Origin: Rhodococcoides corynebacterioides
GTDB taxonomy: Bacteria > Actinomycetota > Actinomycetes > Mycobacteriales > Mycobacteriaceae
Length of the DNA: 64,000 nucleotides
Assembly (NCBI RefSeq): GCF_019834675.1
Contig: NZ_JABUBU010000001.1
Location: 806,001 to 870,000 of the forward strand
Direction of reading: 5' to 3'
Shown: in pieces, positions 47,034 through 60,248 of the stretch
Layout of the letters: every line of letters starts with the position of its first letter
Numbering within the stretch: position 1 is the first letter of the stretch
Made by a program: the position numbers and the translations under genes
The notes under the pieces: model-generated
The model's input: only the letters and a program-made list of their open reading frames with translations
What the model was told of the DNA's origin: nothing
Databases searched by the model: none

Positions 47034-47711
47034 ATGAAGCCACGCATTCTGGTCGTCGACGACGACACGGCCCTGGCCGAGATGCTCACCATCGTGCTCC
47101 GCGGTGAGGGTTTCGAGCCGTTCGTGGTCGGGGACGGCACCCAAGCCCTGTCGGCGGTCCGCGAGAACCGCCCCGACCTGGTGCTGCTCGATCTGATGCT
47201 GCCCGGAATGAACGGGATCGACGTGTGCCGCGTCCTGCGCGCCGATTCCGGCGTGCCCATCGTGATGTTGACGGCCAAGACGGACACGGTGGACGTCGTC
47301 CTCGGGTTGGAGTCCGGCGCGGACGACTACATCATGAAGCCGTTCAAGCCCAAGGAACTCGTCGCCCGCGTCCGCGCCCGGCTGCGTCGCACCGAGGAGG
47401 AGCCGGCCGAGCTCCTCTCGATCGGCGACGTGGTCATCGACGTTCCCGCGCACAAGGTCACGCGCGACGGCGAGCTGATCTCCCTGACGCCGCTCGAGTT
47501 CGACCTGCTGGTGGCGTTGGCGCGCAAGCCGCGTCAGGTGTTCACTCGGGAGGTGCTGCTCGAGCAGGTGTGGGGGTACCGCCACGCCGCGGACACGCGG
47601 CTGGTGAACGTGCACGTCCAGCGTCTGCGCGCCAAGGTCGAGACCGACCCGGAGAATCCCGAGGTGGTGCTCACCGTGCGTGGTGTGGGGTACAAGGCCG
47701 GACCGCCGTGA
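47034..47711 (+). CDS. mtrA: Essential response regulator MtrA
   Basis: The protein has 225 residues. The receiver domain has [12 protein letters not shown] (Asp9-11), the phospho-acceptor Asp53 ([11 protein letters not shown]), Thr and MKPF Lys residues; the winged helix includes [26 protein letters not shown] and ends [13 protein letters not shown]. MtrA controls cell division, DnaA/replication-linked and cell-wall hydrolase genes in mycobacteria and corynebacteria. It starts four bases after tmk, with CACGAT six bases before its ATG as a possible leaderless -10. Confidence 0.96.
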   Translation: MKPRILVVDDDTALAEMLTIVLRGEGFEPFVVGDGTQALSAVRENRPDLVLLDLMLPGMNGIDVCRVLRADSGVPIVMLTAKTDTVDVVLGLESGADDYIMKPFKPKELVARVRARLRRTEEEPAELLSIGDVVIDVPAHKVTRDGELISLTPLEFDLLVALARKPRQVFTREVLLEQVWGYRHAADTRLVNVHVQRLRAKVETDPENPEVVLTVRGVGYKAGPP

Positions 47712-47739
47712 CCGACGGGGTCCCCGGACGAGGAGGTCG

Positions 47740-49422
47740 GTGATCTTCACGTCCCGTTCGCGACGCCGCATCAACGGCACCTTCTCGCCGGTGATGCGCT
47801 GGGCGCGGTCCGTCTGGGCCGCGGCCGGTCACGCGTGGCGCCGTTCCCTCCAGCTGCGGGTGGTGGTGTCGACCCTGACGCTGTCCTTCGTCGTCATCTC
47901 CGTGCTGGGGGTCGTGCTCACCGGCCAGATCACCGACCGGCTGCTGGACACGAAGATCGACGCGGCCACCAAGGAGCTCGACCGCGCCCGCTCGTCGGTG
48001 GAGAGTCAGCTCGCCGGGGACGACTCGACGTCCGTCGCCAACCGGCTCGAGCTCGCCCGCAGTGGGCTGACCAGTCGCGACGGCGACACCACGTCCGAGG
48101 GTGGGTCCGCGGGCACGTTCGATCCCGTTCTGCTCGTGCGCGGGGACGGCGCCCGCCGGGAACTGTCCACCGGCCCGGCCGATCAGATTCCCGACTCCCT
48201 GCGCGCGTTCGTCCAGGCCGACCAGATCAGCTACCAGTTCGCCCAGGTGTCCGAGCCCGGGGGCTACTCCGGCCCGGCGCTCATCGTCGGCAGCCCGACG
48301 GCGTCCGACCTGCCGGACCTCGAGCTCTACCTGGTCTTCCCGCTTGCCGGTGAGGACCGCTCGCTCGCGCTGGTCCGCGGCACCCTGCTGATCGGTGGCG
48401 CAGTTCTGATGGTGCTGCTGGCGGCGGTGTCGTTGCTGGTCGCCCGGCAGGTGGTCCTGCCCATCCGGTCGGCCTCGCGGATCGCCGTGCGCTTCGCGGA
48501 CGGGCGACTCAAGGAGCGCATGCCGGTGCGGGGCGAGGACGACATCGCGCGGCTCGCGATGTCCTTCAACGAGATGGCGGAGAGCCTGTCCAAGCAGATC
48601 ACGCAGCTCGAGGAGTTCGGCAACCTGCAGCGGCAGTTCACCTCGGACGTCTCGCACGAGCTGCGGACCCCGCTCACGACGGTGCGCATGGCCGCGGAAC
48701 TCATCCACGACGGGTCGGACGAGCTCGACCCCCTGCTCAAGCGCTCGTCGGAACTGTTGGTGGCGGAGCTGGACCGGTTCGAGACGTTGCTGTCGGACCT
48801 GCTCGAGATCTCCCGGCACGACGCGGGCGTCGCCGAACTCGCCGCCGAGCAGTTGGACCTGCGCATGTGTGCGCGCGCCGCGATCTCCACGGTCCGGCAC
48901 CTCGCGCGCGAGACGGGAACCGAGTTGATCGTCGACATGCCGGACGAGCCGGTCGAGGCCGCGGTGGACCCGCGCCGGGTCGAGCGTGTCCTGCGGAACC
49001 TGCTCGCCAACGCCCTCGACCACGGCGAGGGCAAGCCCGTTCTGCTGCGTCTGCGCGCGGACGACGACGCCGCGGCGTTCGTGGTCCGCGACCAGGGCGT
49101 GGGTCTGCGTCCCGGCGAGGAGAAGCTGGTCTTCAACCGATTTTGGCGGTCAGATCCCTCGCGGGTGCGGCGATCCGGCGGCACCGGGCTCGGCCTGGCG
49201 ATCTCGCTGGAGGACGCCCGCCTGCACGACGGCAAGCTCGAGGCCTGGGGCGAACCCGGGCAGGGTGCGTGCTTCCGGCTGACGCTGCCGCGGGTGCGTG
49301 GTCGCAAGGTGGTGTCCAGCCCGCTGCCGCTGCGCCCGAGCGGGCACCGGTACGCCACCGGCCAGCCGCTGCCCGCCGCCCGACCGGAAGGTGTCGGAGC
49401 GTCGGCGGGGGAGCGCCGATGA
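47740..49422 (+). CDS. mtrB: Sensor histidine kinase MtrB
   Basis: The protein has 560 residues. A basic cytoplasmic N-terminus, first helix (about 44-64, [19 protein letters not shown]), a large extracytoplasmic domain, second helix (about 205-228), HAMP, the H-box [19 protein letters not shown] and an HATPase_c domain ([33 protein letters not shown]). GTG at 47740 gives [10 protein letters not shown], matching the family start, although AGGAGG is only three bases away. The stop overlaps lpqB as ATGA. Confidence 0.95.
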   Translation: MIFTSRSRRRINGTFSPVMRWARSVWAAAGHAWRRSLQLRVVVSTLTLSFVVISVLGVVLTGQITDRLLDTKIDAATKELDRARSSVESQLAGDDSTSVANRLELARSGLTSRDGDTTSEGGSAGTFDPVLLVRGDGARRELSTGPADQIPDSLRAFVQADQISYQFAQVSEPGGYSGPALIVGSPTASDLPDLELYLVFPLAGEDRSLALVRGTLLIGGAVLMVLLAAVSLLVARQVVLPIRSASRIAVRFADGRLKERMPVRGEDDIARLAMSFNEMAESLSKQITQLEEFGNLQRQFTSDVSHELRTPLTTVRMAAELIHDGSDELDPLLKRSSELLVAELDRFETLLSDLLEISRHDAGVAELAAEQLDLRMCARAAISTVRHLARETGTELIVDMPDEPVEAAVDPRRVERVLRNLLANALDHGEGKPVLLRLRADDDAAAFVVRDQGVGLRPGEEKLVFNRFWRSDPSRVRRSGGTGLGLAISLEDARLHDGKLEAWGEPGQGACFRLTLPRVRGRKVVSSPLPLRPSGHRYATGQPLPAARPEGVGASAGERR

Positions 49423-51194
49423 CCGCCGGCGGGTCGCGGCGCGCCCTGCTCGTCCTCGGCGCGATCGTGACGCTGCTGGTGTCCGGCTGCGCGTCGCTCC
49501 CGACCTCCTCCGCACCCCAGGCCATCGGCACCGTCGCGCGCGGCCCCGTCGCCGAGGAACTGCCCGAACCCACACCCGGCCGGGAGCCGAACCTCCTGGT
49601 CCGAGACTTCGTCAAGGCCAGCACCGACCCGACGGACAGCCACGCGGCCGCCCGGCAGTTCCTCACCCCCGAGGCCGCGGACCGGTGGAACGACGGCGCG
49701 CTCGCCATCGTCGTCGACAAGATCGACGTGCTCGAGGAGGCCCGGACGGACGACTCCGTCGAGTACACCGTCCGCGCCAACCGCGTCGGCCAGCTCGACA
49801 CCGGTGGGCAGTACCGCGCCGAGCAGGGGTCCTTCGAGACCAAGCTGACTCTCGTGCTGCGCGACGGCCAATGGCGCATCGACGAGTTGCCGTCGGGTGT
49901 CGTGCTGGACCGTACGCAGTTCCTCGGCGCGTACCAGCGCCGGTCGCTGTACTTCGTCGACCCCACCGGCACCACGCTGGTGCCGGACCAGCGGTGGATC
50001 GCGACGTCCCAGGACCGCATGGCCGACACCCTGATGTCCCTGCTGCAGGCCGGTCCCCGCTTGTCGCTCGAGCCGGCGGTGCGCAACGTCGTCAACGGGC
50101 TGTCGACGGCGCAGGCGATCACCAAGGCGGACGGCCGACCCACCGGCGTCGGCGTCGGGCCTGGCGGTGTCCGCATCGACCTGCGCGGGGCGGGTCCGCT
50201 CGACCGCGCGACCCGATCACTCCTGGCCGCGCAGATCGTCTGGACCCTGGCCGGCGCGGAGGTCTCGGGACCCTACGTGCTGCTCGCCGACGGTGCCCCC
50301 CTCGATCCCGAGTATCCGGACGGGTGGACCACCGCGGACCTCGCCGAGTTCGATCCCGCCCTCCCGCCGGGGACGGACGTCGGGCTGCACGCGCTGCGCA
50401 ACGGGAGCCTGGTGCGCGTCGACGAGAACGCCGTCACGCCGGTGCCCGGGTTCTTCGGCACGGTCGACACCATTCGGTCGATCGCGCTCTCGACGGACGG
50501 CACCCTGGTGGCCGCGGTGTCCGACACGGGTCGTCCCGCACCGCAACCGCCGGACGCCCTGCTCATCGGCTCCTACGGCGGATCGGCGTTCCCCGTGGCC
50601 GAGGGTGGCACCATCACCCGGCCCACCTGGGGTCCCGACCGCGACGCCGTCTGGGCGGTGATCGACGGATCCGTCGTCCGCCGTGCGGTGCGCGATCCGG
50701 CCACCGGCCAGGTGTCGTTGACCGACGTCGAGTCGTCCGAAATCGCCGAGCTCGGCGGTCAGATCACCGAACTGCGGCTCTCCCGCGACGGCGTGCGCGC
50801 CGCGCTCGTCGTCGACGGGGCGGTCTACGTCTGCGTCGTGGTCCGGCGCGCCGACGGCAGCTACTCGCTGCGTGAGCCGGAGGCCGTGGCCGCCGGCCTG
50901 GCCAGCGCCGCGTTGTCGCTGGACTGGAGCACCGGCGACACCGTCGTGGTGGCCCGCGCCGCGACGGACATCCCGATCGTGCAGGTGGCCGTCGACGGTT
51001 CGCGATTGGACGGGCTCCCGAGCCGCAATCTGACCGCGCCGGTGGTGTCCGTGGACGCGACCCCGACCACCACCTACGTGGCCGATTCGCGGGCGGTCTT
51101 CGAGATCGACGACACCGATCCCGCGTCCGACCGGTACTGGCGCGAGGTGCCCGGACTCACCGGTGCGAAGGCGGTCCCGGTCCTCCCGGGCTGA
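49419..51194 (+). CDS. lpqB: Lipoprotein LpqB (MtrAB accessory)
   Basis: The protein has 591 residues. The signal peptide ends in the lipobox LLVSGCAS, with the lipid-modified Cys at about residue 25. A GerMN-like region follows ([25 protein letters not shown]), then a beta-propeller-like C-terminal half ([27 protein letters not shown]). LpqB binds the MtrB sensor domain and modulates MtrA signalling. It is coupled to mtrB by ATGA. Confidence 0.94.
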   Translation: MTAGGSRRALLVLGAIVTLLVSGCASLPTSSAPQAIGTVARGPVAEELPEPTPGREPNLLVRDFVKASTDPTDSHAAARQFLTPEAADRWNDGALAIVVDKIDVLEEARTDDSVEYTVRANRVGQLDTGGQYRAEQGSFETKLTLVLRDGQWRIDELPSGVVLDRTQFLGAYQRRSLYFVDPTGTTLVPDQRWIATSQDRMADTLMSLLQAGPRLSLEPAVRNVVNGLSTAQAITKADGRPTGVGVGPGGVRIDLRGAGPLDRATRSLLAAQIVWTLAGAEVSGPYVLLADGAPLDPEYPDGWTTADLAEFDPALPPGTDVGLHALRNGSLVRVDENAVTPVPGFFGTVDTIRSIALSTDGTLVAAVSDTGRPAPQPPDALLIGSYGGSAFPVAEGGTITRPTWGPDRDAVWAVIDGSVVRRAVRDPATGQVSLTDVESSEIAELGGQITELRLSRDGVRAALVVDGAVYVCVVVRRADGSYSLREPEAVAAGLASAALSLDWSTGDTVVVARAATDIPIVQVAVDGSRLDGLPSRNLTAPVVSVDATPTTTYVADSRAVFEIDDTDPASDRYWREVPGLTGAKAVPVLPG

Positions 51195-51246
51195 GTCGTC
51201 CGTGCTCCGACGGTGCCTGTCGGGGGCGTCCGGCACACTGCCGCGC

Positions 51247-51924
51247 ATGGGGGAACGGTGGTCCGCGGCGGTACGGGCGGGGACGGATCTGGTGCTGCCG
51301 CGGGAATGCGGTGGATGCGGCGCGGCGAGCACGGCCTGGTGCTCGCGGTGCGCGGCGGCACTCGCGCAGCCGCCACGGGCGGTGCGATCGACCGTCGACG
51401 TCGGCGCACCGTGCTTCGCGCTGGGGTCCTACGCGGGGCCGCACCGCGCGGCCGTCGTGGCGGCGAAGGAACGCGGCCGACGAGACCTCGCCGGTCCGCT
51501 CGGTCGCGCCCTGGCCGGCGCCGTCACCGCCCTGCGCGAGTCCGGCGATCTCGACCCCGCGGAACTTGCGCCCCTGGTGCTGGTCCCGGCGCCGTCCCGT
51601 CGTCGCGCGGCGCGCCGGCGCGGGGGAGATCCGGTGGTCCGCCTCTGTGCGGCGGCCGCGGCGGCCCTCGCGCCCGAAGCCGTGACGGTTGCGCGGGTGC
51701 TGACCGTCGACGGCCGCGTCCGCGACTCGGTGGGACTGACCGCCGCGCAGCGCGCCGAGAATCTCGCGGGCCGCATCGCGGTGCGTCCGCGGTCGCCCCG
51801 TGGCCCCGTGGTCCTGATCGACGACGTCCTGACCACCGGAACCACCGCCGCCGAATCGGTGGCGGCGCTGCGCTCGGCGGGCGTCGGCGTCGATGCGGTC
51901 GTGGTCGTCGGGGCGGTGCGGTAG
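51247..51924 (+). CDS. ComF-family phosphoribosyltransferase-like protein
   Basis: The protein has 225 residues. An N-terminal zinc-ribbon (RECGGCGAASTAWCSRC) precedes a type I phosphoribosyltransferase fold with the PRPP loop VVLIDDVLTTGTTAAES. ComF proteins are linked to DNA uptake in competent bacteria; in actinobacteria the role is unclear. ATG at 51247 is used, with CACACT seven bases upstream as a possible leaderless box; GTG at 51202 is an alternative. The context equals Rv3242c, between lpqB and hpf. Confidence 0.88.
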   Translation: MGERWSAAVRAGTDLVLPRECGGCGAASTAWCSRCAAALAQPPRAVRSTVDVGAPCFALGSYAGPHRAAVVAAKERGRRDLAGPLGRALAGAVTALRESGDLDPAELAPLVLVPAPSRRRAARRRGGDPVVRLCAAAAAALAPEAVTVARVLTVDGRVRDSVGLTAAQRAENLAGRIAVRPRSPRGPVVLIDDVLTTGTTAAESVAALRSAGVGVDAVVVVGAVR

Positions 51925-51941
51925 GGGGGCGGACGCCCCCC
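51924..51941 (+). terminator. GC hairpin overlapping the comF stop codon
   Basis: GGGGGGC (51924-51930) pairs with GCCCCCC (51935-51941) around a GGAC loop. The last base of the stop codon is the first base of the stem. There is no U-tract, as is common in actinobacteria. Confidence 0.6.
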
Positions 51942-52106
51942 GCGGGAGTTGCTGAACGGCGAATGTGAATATCCGGCTAACGGTGGCAGACGTCCACGTG
52001 AGCGACTACGGTCGGGGCCACGCTCGATCACGTTCGACACCAGGCCGGGAGGTGATGCCTCTACACCTGGCGCCGGGCATTCAGCGCTCCGGTGCCCTCG
52101 CTTTCC

Positions 52107-52131
52107 CTGTGCGACAACACTGTTCGCACAG
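52107..52131. promoter_or_regulatory. 8-bp inverted repeat upstream of hpf
   Basis: CTGTGCGA (52107-52114) and TCGCACAG (52124-52131) are perfect inverted repeats with a 9-nt spacer, ending 20 bases before the hpf ATG and just before its GGGAGG site. It could be an operator or a leader stem that affects ribosome access. Confidence 0.45.
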
Positions 52132-52150
52132 CATCGATCGGGAGGTACGT

Positions 52151-52975
52151 ATGACGACGTCGCCGACTACGGCAGCACACACGACGGCAGCACAGGCCAA
52201 CACCCATCGGGTGCACGCCCATCCCCGCGAGACCCACGGCCCGGGGCCCGAGATCACCCGCACCAGCCCGCCCGAGTCGCCCGGCTCGTCCGATGCCACC
52301 GGCGCCGCCGGCTCGTCGGTCGACTGGTTCGACGACGCTCCGCCGCCCGCGCCCGGCGCCGCCCCGACCGAGGCCGCCGCCGACGTCGTCGTCAAGGGTC
52401 GCAACGTCGAGATCCCCGATCACTTCCGAATTCACGTGTCGCAGAAGCTCGCTCGCGTCGAGCGATTCGATCCGACCATCCACCTGTTCGACGTCGAACT
52501 CATGCACGAGCGCAACCGGCGCCAGGCGAAGAGTTGCCAGCGCGTCGAGATCACCGCGCGCGGCAAGGGTCCCGTGGTGCGGGCCGAGGCGTGCGCGGAC
52601 AGCTTCTACGGCGCGCTCGACGCGGCCGTGGCCAAGCTCGAGAACCGCTTGCGGCGCACCAAGGATCGCCGCAAGGTCCACTACGGCGAGAAGCGTCCGG
52701 TCTCGGTCGCGGAGGCCACCGCGGCCCTGCAGGAGACCGTCGACGCCGCTCCGGCCGAGGCGTTCGACTCTATCGACGCCGAGCCGACCGACGGTCCCGG
52801 CCGGATCGTGCGCACCAAGGAGCACCCGGCCGTGCCCATGACGGTCGACGACGCGCTCTACGAGATGGAACTCGTCGGGCACGATTTCTTCCTGTTCCAC
52901 GACAAGGAGTCGGACCGGCCGTCGGTGGTGTACCGCCGGCACGCGTTCGACTACGGATTGCTGCGGCTGTCCTGA
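52151..52975 (+). CDS. hpf: Long-form ribosome hibernation-promoting factor
   Basis: The protein has 274 residues. After a variable His/Pro/Ala-rich N-terminal extension (1-75), the ribosome-binding domain is [29 protein letters not shown]...[19 protein letters not shown], and the C-terminal dimerisation domain is [45 protein letters not shown]. Long HPF dimerises 70S ribosomes into inactive 100S particles in starvation or hypoxia. ATG at 52151 has GGGAGG five bases upstream. The position before secA equals Rv3241c. Confidence 0.95.
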   Translation: MTTSPTTAAHTTAAQANTHRVHAHPRETHGPGPEITRTSPPESPGSSDATGAAGSSVDWFDDAPPPAPGAAPTEAAADVVVKGRNVEIPDHFRIHVSQKLARVERFDPTIHLFDVELMHERNRRQAKSCQRVEITARGKGPVVRAEACADSFYGALDAAVAKLENRLRRTKDRRKVHYGEKRPVSVAEATAALQETVDAAPAEAFDSIDAEPTDGPGRIVRTKEHPAVPMTVDDALYEMELVGHDFFLFHDKESDRPSVVYRRHAFDYGLLRLS

Positions 52976-52996
52976 CCCGCTGTCGACCCCTCGGCT

Positions 52997-53035
52997 CCGC
53001 CGGGTGTCCCCGCCTCGCGCGGGGGCGCCCGGCGG
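52997..53035 (+). terminator. Strong terminator hairpin between hpf and secA
   Basis: A 17-bp stem (52997-53013 with 53019-53035; two G-U pairs, CTCGC loop) begins 21 bases after the hpf stop. It should separate hpf from secA transcription. No U-tract follows. Confidence 0.65.
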
Positions 53036-53177
53036 CGTCGTGTCGGCCGCACAGCGACCTGTCGGGCGCGGCGCCTACGATGGATGCGCCGAGGGTGCCG
53101 TGCACCCTCGGTGGAGTCGCGCTCACGCGGCGGCTCCGCCGGACCCCTGTACCCGAACCCGAGGACGAGTAAAGACC

Positions 53178-56126
<2,949 letters not shown>

Positions 56127-56136
56127 ATCGGCCGTC

Positions 56137-56664
56137 TCACGACAGCCGCAGGCTCGTCACCGTCCACGACGAGCCTGCGGTTCGGCCGAGCGTGAGTTGC
56201 GCCGCGACGGCGAAGCGCCGCTCACCGCGGGAGTAGGACCCGAACACCTCCATTCGCCCTGCCGCCGCGGGGCGGACGTGCACCGTCCGGATCACCGCCA
56301 CGCCGGCCGCACGTCCGGGCACGTCGGTCGTCGCCAGGGCCGCGACCATGCCGAGCACGGCGGGGGAGACCGCGCGGCGCAGCGACGACGGCGCCCGACG
56401 CCGGTCGATCACCTCGAACACGCCGCGGAGCAGGCGGTCCGCCGCCGCGCGGGCGGCGATCGTCGCGGGGTCCGGGCGGACGGCGGTGCGCGGCGGTCCG
56501 AGCCGCTCGGGGGATCGGCCCGTGTGCGGGCCGGGTCGTCGTGCGGACAGGCGTCCCACGGAGGCGTGGGGGGCGACGGGCGCGGTCGAGGTCGCGGGTG
56601 CGGTGCCCTCGAACGGGGGCTCGGATGCGGGCAGGCGGTCCAGTCGGACCTCGGTGTGCGGCAT
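56137..56664 (-). CDS. DUF6459-like small protein (conserved near secA)
   Basis: The protein has 175 residues. The conserved part is about residues 75-175: ARAAADRLLRGVFEVIDRRRAPSSLRRAVSPAVLGMVAAL, VRTVHV-type strand and a C-terminal RRFAVAAQLTLGRTAGSSW. This is a small alpha/beta domain common next to secA in actinobacteria, with no known function. The N-terminal 75 residues are low complexity. ATG at 56664 is used. The last codons form the stem-loop 56146-56180. Confidence 0.7.
   Translation of the reverse strand: MPHTEVRLDRLPASEPPFEGTAPATSTAPVAPHASVGRLSARRPGPHTGRSPERLGPPRTAVRPDPATIAARAAADRLLRGVFEVIDRRRAPSSLRRAVSPAVLGMVAALATTDVPGRAAGVAVIRTVHVRPAAAGRMEVFGSYSRGERRFAVAAQLTLGRTAGSSWTVTSLRLS
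56146..56180 (+). terminator. 13-bp perfect hairpin after secA, inside the convergent gene
   Basis: CCGCAGGCTCGTC (56146-56158) pairs perfectly with GACGAGCCTGCGG (56168-56180), 9-nt loop. It is 20 bases past the secA stop and lies wholly within the last codons of the convergent DUF6459-like gene. Confidence 0.65.
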
Positions 56665-56900
56665 GTCGCCGAGTGTGGCCCGCGCGACGCGCTCGGGAAC
56701 AGCGCCGGAGTCGATGTCTCTCCGTCTCACAGGACGGCGGTGCGGAGTCGGGGCAACCCCCGACCGGTCGACGGAACCGCTCCGACCGGCGCGGTGGATC
56801 GCGTGCGAGACTAGGGCCGACGACGACGAGTGCCGACACGACTGTGCCGAGACGACCGGCGGCCGGACCCCGGTGGTCCGACTATCGAGGGGGATGTGCG

Positions 56901-58325
56901 GTGGCCACCAGACTCACCACTCAGGATGCCTCGTTCTACTTTCTCGAGGCGGGGACCACGCCGATGCACGTGGGGTCGCTGGCGGTGTTCCGGACGCCGC
57001 GGGGCGGTTTCACCTACGACGAGCTGTTGACGCTGGTCGAGAGTCGACTGGCGCTGGTGCCGCGGTACCGACAGAAGGTGCGCGAGGTGGCCTTCGGGCT
57101 CGCGCGCCCGGTGTGGGTGGACGACCGCGACTTCGACATCACCTATCACATCCGCCGATCGGCCCTGCCCAAGCCGGGATCGACCGAGCAGCTCCACGAT
57201 CTGGTCGCACGGTTGACCTCGCGCCCCCTCGACCGGACCCGCCCGCTGTGGGAGATGTACCTCGTGGAGGGGTTGGCGCGCAACAGGTTCGCCATCTTCA
57301 CCAAGTCGCACTCGGCTCTGGTCGACGGCGACACCGCGCTCGAGATCAGCCAGGTGATCCTCGACGACGCCAAGTCGCCCCCGCCCCTGGCGGAGGAGCT
57401 GTGGATGCCGGCGCGGGAGCCGTCGGACAAGGCCCTGGTGGTCTCCGCGCTGGCGGAGATGGTCGCGCGGCCCGGTGAGGCGGTCGAGGCGGTGCGGGGT
57501 GCCGTCGGCGACGTCGCGCAGGCCGCCAACGGCGCCGTCCGGGCGGTGGCCAAGGTGGCGGCCGTGGTGCGCACGGCGGCGCTGACGGCCCCGACCAGCC
57601 CGCTCAACACCACCATCTCGCGGAACCGGCGTTTCTCGGTCGCGCGCACCGACCTCGACGACTACCGCGCGGTGCGTGCCCGGTTCGGCGGCACGGTCAA
57701 CGACGTCGTGCTCACCGTGGTGGCGGGGGCGCTGCGCAACTGGTTGCTCTCGCGGGGCGAGCCGCTCGGCCCGTACACCACGGTGCGCGCACTCGTTCCG
57801 CTCTCGGTGCACGCGCCCGCGGCGGTGGGCGAGGACACCGTGGGTCATCCGGCCGGTCAGGTGGAGTCGTTTCTGGTGGACCTGCCGGTGGGGGAGCCGA
57901 ACGCGGTGGTCCGTCTGTCCCACGTCGCGCACGCCACCGAGGCGCACGGTCGGCAGGGGCGCGGGGTCACGGCGTCGACCCTGATGAAGCTCTCCGGATT
58001 CGCGCCCGCCACGTTGCACGCCATGGGCGCCCGCGTGGGATCCAGTCTCTCGCAACGGATGTTCAACATCGTCGTGACCAACGTTCCCGGCCCGCAGTTC
58101 CCGCTCTACGCGGGCGGCGCGCGGATGCTCGAGATGTACCCGGTGCCGCCGCTGGTGCGCAATCAGGCGATGACCATCGGACTCACGTCCTACGACGGCC
58201 ACGTCTACTACGGCGTGAACGCCGACCGCGCCGCGATGCCGGACATCGACGTCGTCACCACCTTGCTGTACGAGGCGCTCGACGAACTCGTCGACGCCAC
58301 CTCCGACGGCAAGTCCGTCCGATGA
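56901..58325 (+). CDS. tgs3: WS/DGAT-family acyltransferase with HSxxxDG variant
   Basis: The protein has 474 residues, full-length for wax-ester synthase/diacylglycerol acyltransferases. The N-terminal signature DASFYFLEAGTTPMHVGSLAVF, PLWEMYLVEGL, and C-terminal GGTVNDVVLTVVAGALRNWL and NVPGPQFPLYAGGA are typical. The active-site HHxxxDG reads HSALVDG (His137, Ser138, Asp142), so the catalytic second His is Ser. The place between secA and the ferredoxin reductase corresponds to the tgs3 region (Rv3233c/Rv3234c). Activity is doubtful. GTG at 56901 follows GAGGGGG. Confidence 0.85.
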   Translation: MATRLTTQDASFYFLEAGTTPMHVGSLAVFRTPRGGFTYDELLTLVESRLALVPRYRQKVREVAFGLARPVWVDDRDFDITYHIRRSALPKPGSTEQLHDLVARLTSRPLDRTRPLWEMYLVEGLARNRFAIFTKSHSALVDGDTALEISQVILDDAKSPPPLAEELWMPAREPSDKALVVSALAEMVARPGEAVEAVRGAVGDVAQAANGAVRAVAKVAAVVRTAALTAPTSPLNTTISRNRRFSVARTDLDDYRAVRARFGGTVNDVVLTVVAGALRNWLLSRGEPLGPYTTVRALVPLSVHAPAAVGEDTVGHPAGQVESFLVDLPVGEPNAVVRLSHVAHATEAHGRQGRGVTASTLMKLSGFAPATLHAMGARVGSSLSQRMFNIVVTNVPGPQFPLYAGGARMLEMYPVPPLVRNQAMTIGLTSYDGHVYYGVNADRAAMPDIDVVTTLLYEALDELVDATSDGKSVR

Positions 58326-58344
58326 CCCCGAAAGCGAGGCGTTC

Positions 58345-58866
58345 GTGAGGGTGTTCGTTCCCGCGACGACGACCATGCTGCGCACGCTGCTCGCGGACGG
58401 TGAGTTCTCGCCGATCTCGCGGACGGCGTTCGCGGTCACGCCGACGCTGCGCGAGGCCTACTCGTCCGGAGACGACGACGAACTGGCGGACGTCGCGCTA
58501 CGGGAGGCCGCCCGGGCGTCGTTGCGTCTGCTCGGCGGCGAGGAGCACGACGAGACCGACGGTGACGCACCCGCCCCGTCGGCGGCGCGTCGCGTCGTCG
58601 TCGCGGCGGACGTCGATCCGGTGACCCTGCGCCCCGATCTCGACGACGCGGTGGTGCGGCTGCCGCAGCCGCTGTCGTTGCGGGACGTCGCGTCGGTCCA
58701 CGTCGATCTCGCCGAGGCGGAGACCGCCGTGCGCGCGGCCGTGGAGGTGGTCGACGCCGCGGATCTCGGCGACGCCGACGCCGAGTTCGTCCTCGGCGAC
58801 GCCGAGGATCACGAGCTCGCCTGGTACGCACCGCAGGAGATTCCGTTTCTGCTCGACCTGATGTGA
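58345..58866 (+). CDS. DUF6912 family protein
   Basis: The protein has 173 residues. It is a small, acidic soluble protein starting [21 protein letters not shown] with conserved [20 protein letters not shown] and [17 protein letters not shown] near the end. It corresponds to Rv3231c; the function is unknown. GTG at 58345 lies 17 bases after the WS/DGAT stop, with GAAAGCGAGG between. It may form one operon with the WS/DGAT. Confidence 0.82.
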   Translation: MRVFVPATTTMLRTLLADGEFSPISRTAFAVTPTLREAYSSGDDDELADVALREAARASLRLLGGEEHDETDGDAPAPSAARRVVVAADVDPVTLRPDLDDAVVRLPQPLSLRDVASVHVDLAEAETAVRAAVEVVDAADLGDADAEFVLGDAEDHELAWYAPQEIPFLLDLM

Positions 58867-58922
58867 TCGGCTCGTCGCGGCCCGACGTCGAAACCGATCG
58901 ACGATTCGGGGACAATGGCCGC

Positions 58923-60038
58923 ATGGGATTGAAGGACTGGCTCGAGGCACCGGTGTCCGGGGCGGCCGTGCCGCGGCGGCCCGCGTTGAACGCGGTGCGC
59001 GGCGCACTGACCCGCATCACCACTCCGCTCATCCCCGACGACTATCTCCACCTGGCCAACCCGCTGTGGTCCGCGCGGGAGCTGCGGGGGCGCATCGTGC
59101 GCGTGGAGAAGTTGACCGACACGGCGGCCACGCTGGTCATCAAGCCCGGCTGGGGCTTCGACTTCGACTACCGACCGGGTCAGTACATCGGGATCGGGTT
59201 GCACGTCGACGGTCGCTGGCACTGGCGGTCCTACTCGCTGACCTCGGCGCCGGACTGGAAGGACAAGCAGATCTCCATTGCCGTGAAGGCGATGCCGGAG
59301 GGGTTCCTGTCCTCCCATCTGGTGGACGGCGTGAAGACGGGGACCATCGTGCGGCTCGCCGCCCCGAAGGGTGACTTCGCGCTGCCCGAGCCGCCGCCGG
59401 AGAAGATCCTCTTCGTCACCGCGGGCAGCGGCATCACACCGGTCATCGGCATGCTGCGCAGTCTCGACACGCGCGGGCACATGCCCGACGTTGTGCACGT
59501 GCACTCGGCGCCGTCGCGCGCGGACGTGATGTTCGGCGCCGAACTCGACGCGTTGCACGCGAAGTACGACTCGGTGGTCTCCCACGTGCAGTTGACGCGA
59601 TCGGACGGCAAGTTCGACCTGCGATCGCTCGACGAGCGGTTCCCCGACTGGCGCGAGCGGCAGACGTGGGCGTGCGGGCCGGTCGCGATGCTCGACGAGG
59701 TCGAGGCGCACTGGACCGAGGCCGGGGTGGCGGACCGGTTGCACACCGAGCGGTTCGAGATCGCCCGCACCGGTGCCGCCGAGGACGGCGGCACGGTGAC
59801 GTTCGCGCGGTCGGGCAGATCGGTCGAGGCGGACGGGGCCACGACCCTGCTCGAGGCCGGGGAGAGCGCGGGTGTGCGGATGCCGTTCGGCTGCCGCATG
59901 GGCATCTGCCAGACCTGCGTGGTGGCAGTGGCGGACGGACATGTGCGCGACCTGCGGTCGGGCAAGGAGCACACGCGCGGGGAGCGCATCCAGACCTGTG
60001 TGTCCGCGGCGGCGGGGGACTGCACCCTCGAGCTGTGA
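58923..60038 (+). CDS. Ferredoxin reductase-like FAD/2Fe-2S oxidoreductase (desaturase electron donor)
   Basis: The protein has 371 residues. Domains: FAD-binding ([15 protein letters not shown]), NAD(P)-binding ([26 protein letters not shown]) and a C-terminal plant-type [2Fe-2S] ferredoxin ([11 protein letters not shown] plus IQTC). It is the Rv3230c type, which passes NADPH electrons to the stearoyl-CoA desaturase DesA3. ATG at 58923 is preceded by GACAAT six bases upstream, a leaderless arrangement; a GTG at 58863 would add 20 non-conserved residues. Confidence 0.92.
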   Translation: MGLKDWLEAPVSGAAVPRRPALNAVRGALTRITTPLIPDDYLHLANPLWSARELRGRIVRVEKLTDTAATLVIKPGWGFDFDYRPGQYIGIGLHVDGRWHWRSYSLTSAPDWKDKQISIAVKAMPEGFLSSHLVDGVKTGTIVRLAAPKGDFALPEPPPEKILFVTAGSGITPVIGMLRSLDTRGHMPDVVHVHSAPSRADVMFGAELDALHAKYDSVVSHVQLTRSDGKFDLRSLDERFPDWRERQTWACGPVAMLDEVEAHWTEAGVADRLHTERFEIARTGAAEDGGTVTFARSGRSVEADGATTLLEAGESAGVRMPFGCRMGICQTCVVAVADGHVRDLRSGKEHTRGERIQTCVSAAAGDCTLEL

Positions 60039-60039
60039 G

Positions 60040-60074
60040 GGCCGGCGGGGCGGGTGTGTCGCACCCCGGCGGCC
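60040..60074 (+). terminator. Possible interrupted hairpin after the ferredoxin reductase gene
   Basis: Outer arms GGCCG and CGGCC (60040-60044, 60070-60074) and inner arms GGGTG and CACCC (60052-60056, 60062-60066) form a broken stem. If it works, the desaturases depend on their own promoter; TATTGT at 60132-60137 is a possible -10. Confidence 0.35.
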
Positions 60075-60248
60075 GCGCCGACTGTGACGTAGCCCGCGCG
60101 GAAGGCACACCCGGCTCTCAGGCGGGTCCGCTATTGTCGGTCGTGGCTGCCCGCCCGTTCGGCGCGAGGCACACCCCCCACCGCTCGGTCCACGGACCCG
60201 GCGCCGGCGAGGGAAAGCCGCCACGAGACCACTGGGAGTACCACCCAC

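Noticed and set aside
52107-52131. LexA box upstream of hpf
   Set aside because: The right half has GTTCG-like bases, but the left half lacks GAAC, so it does not fit the SOS consensus.
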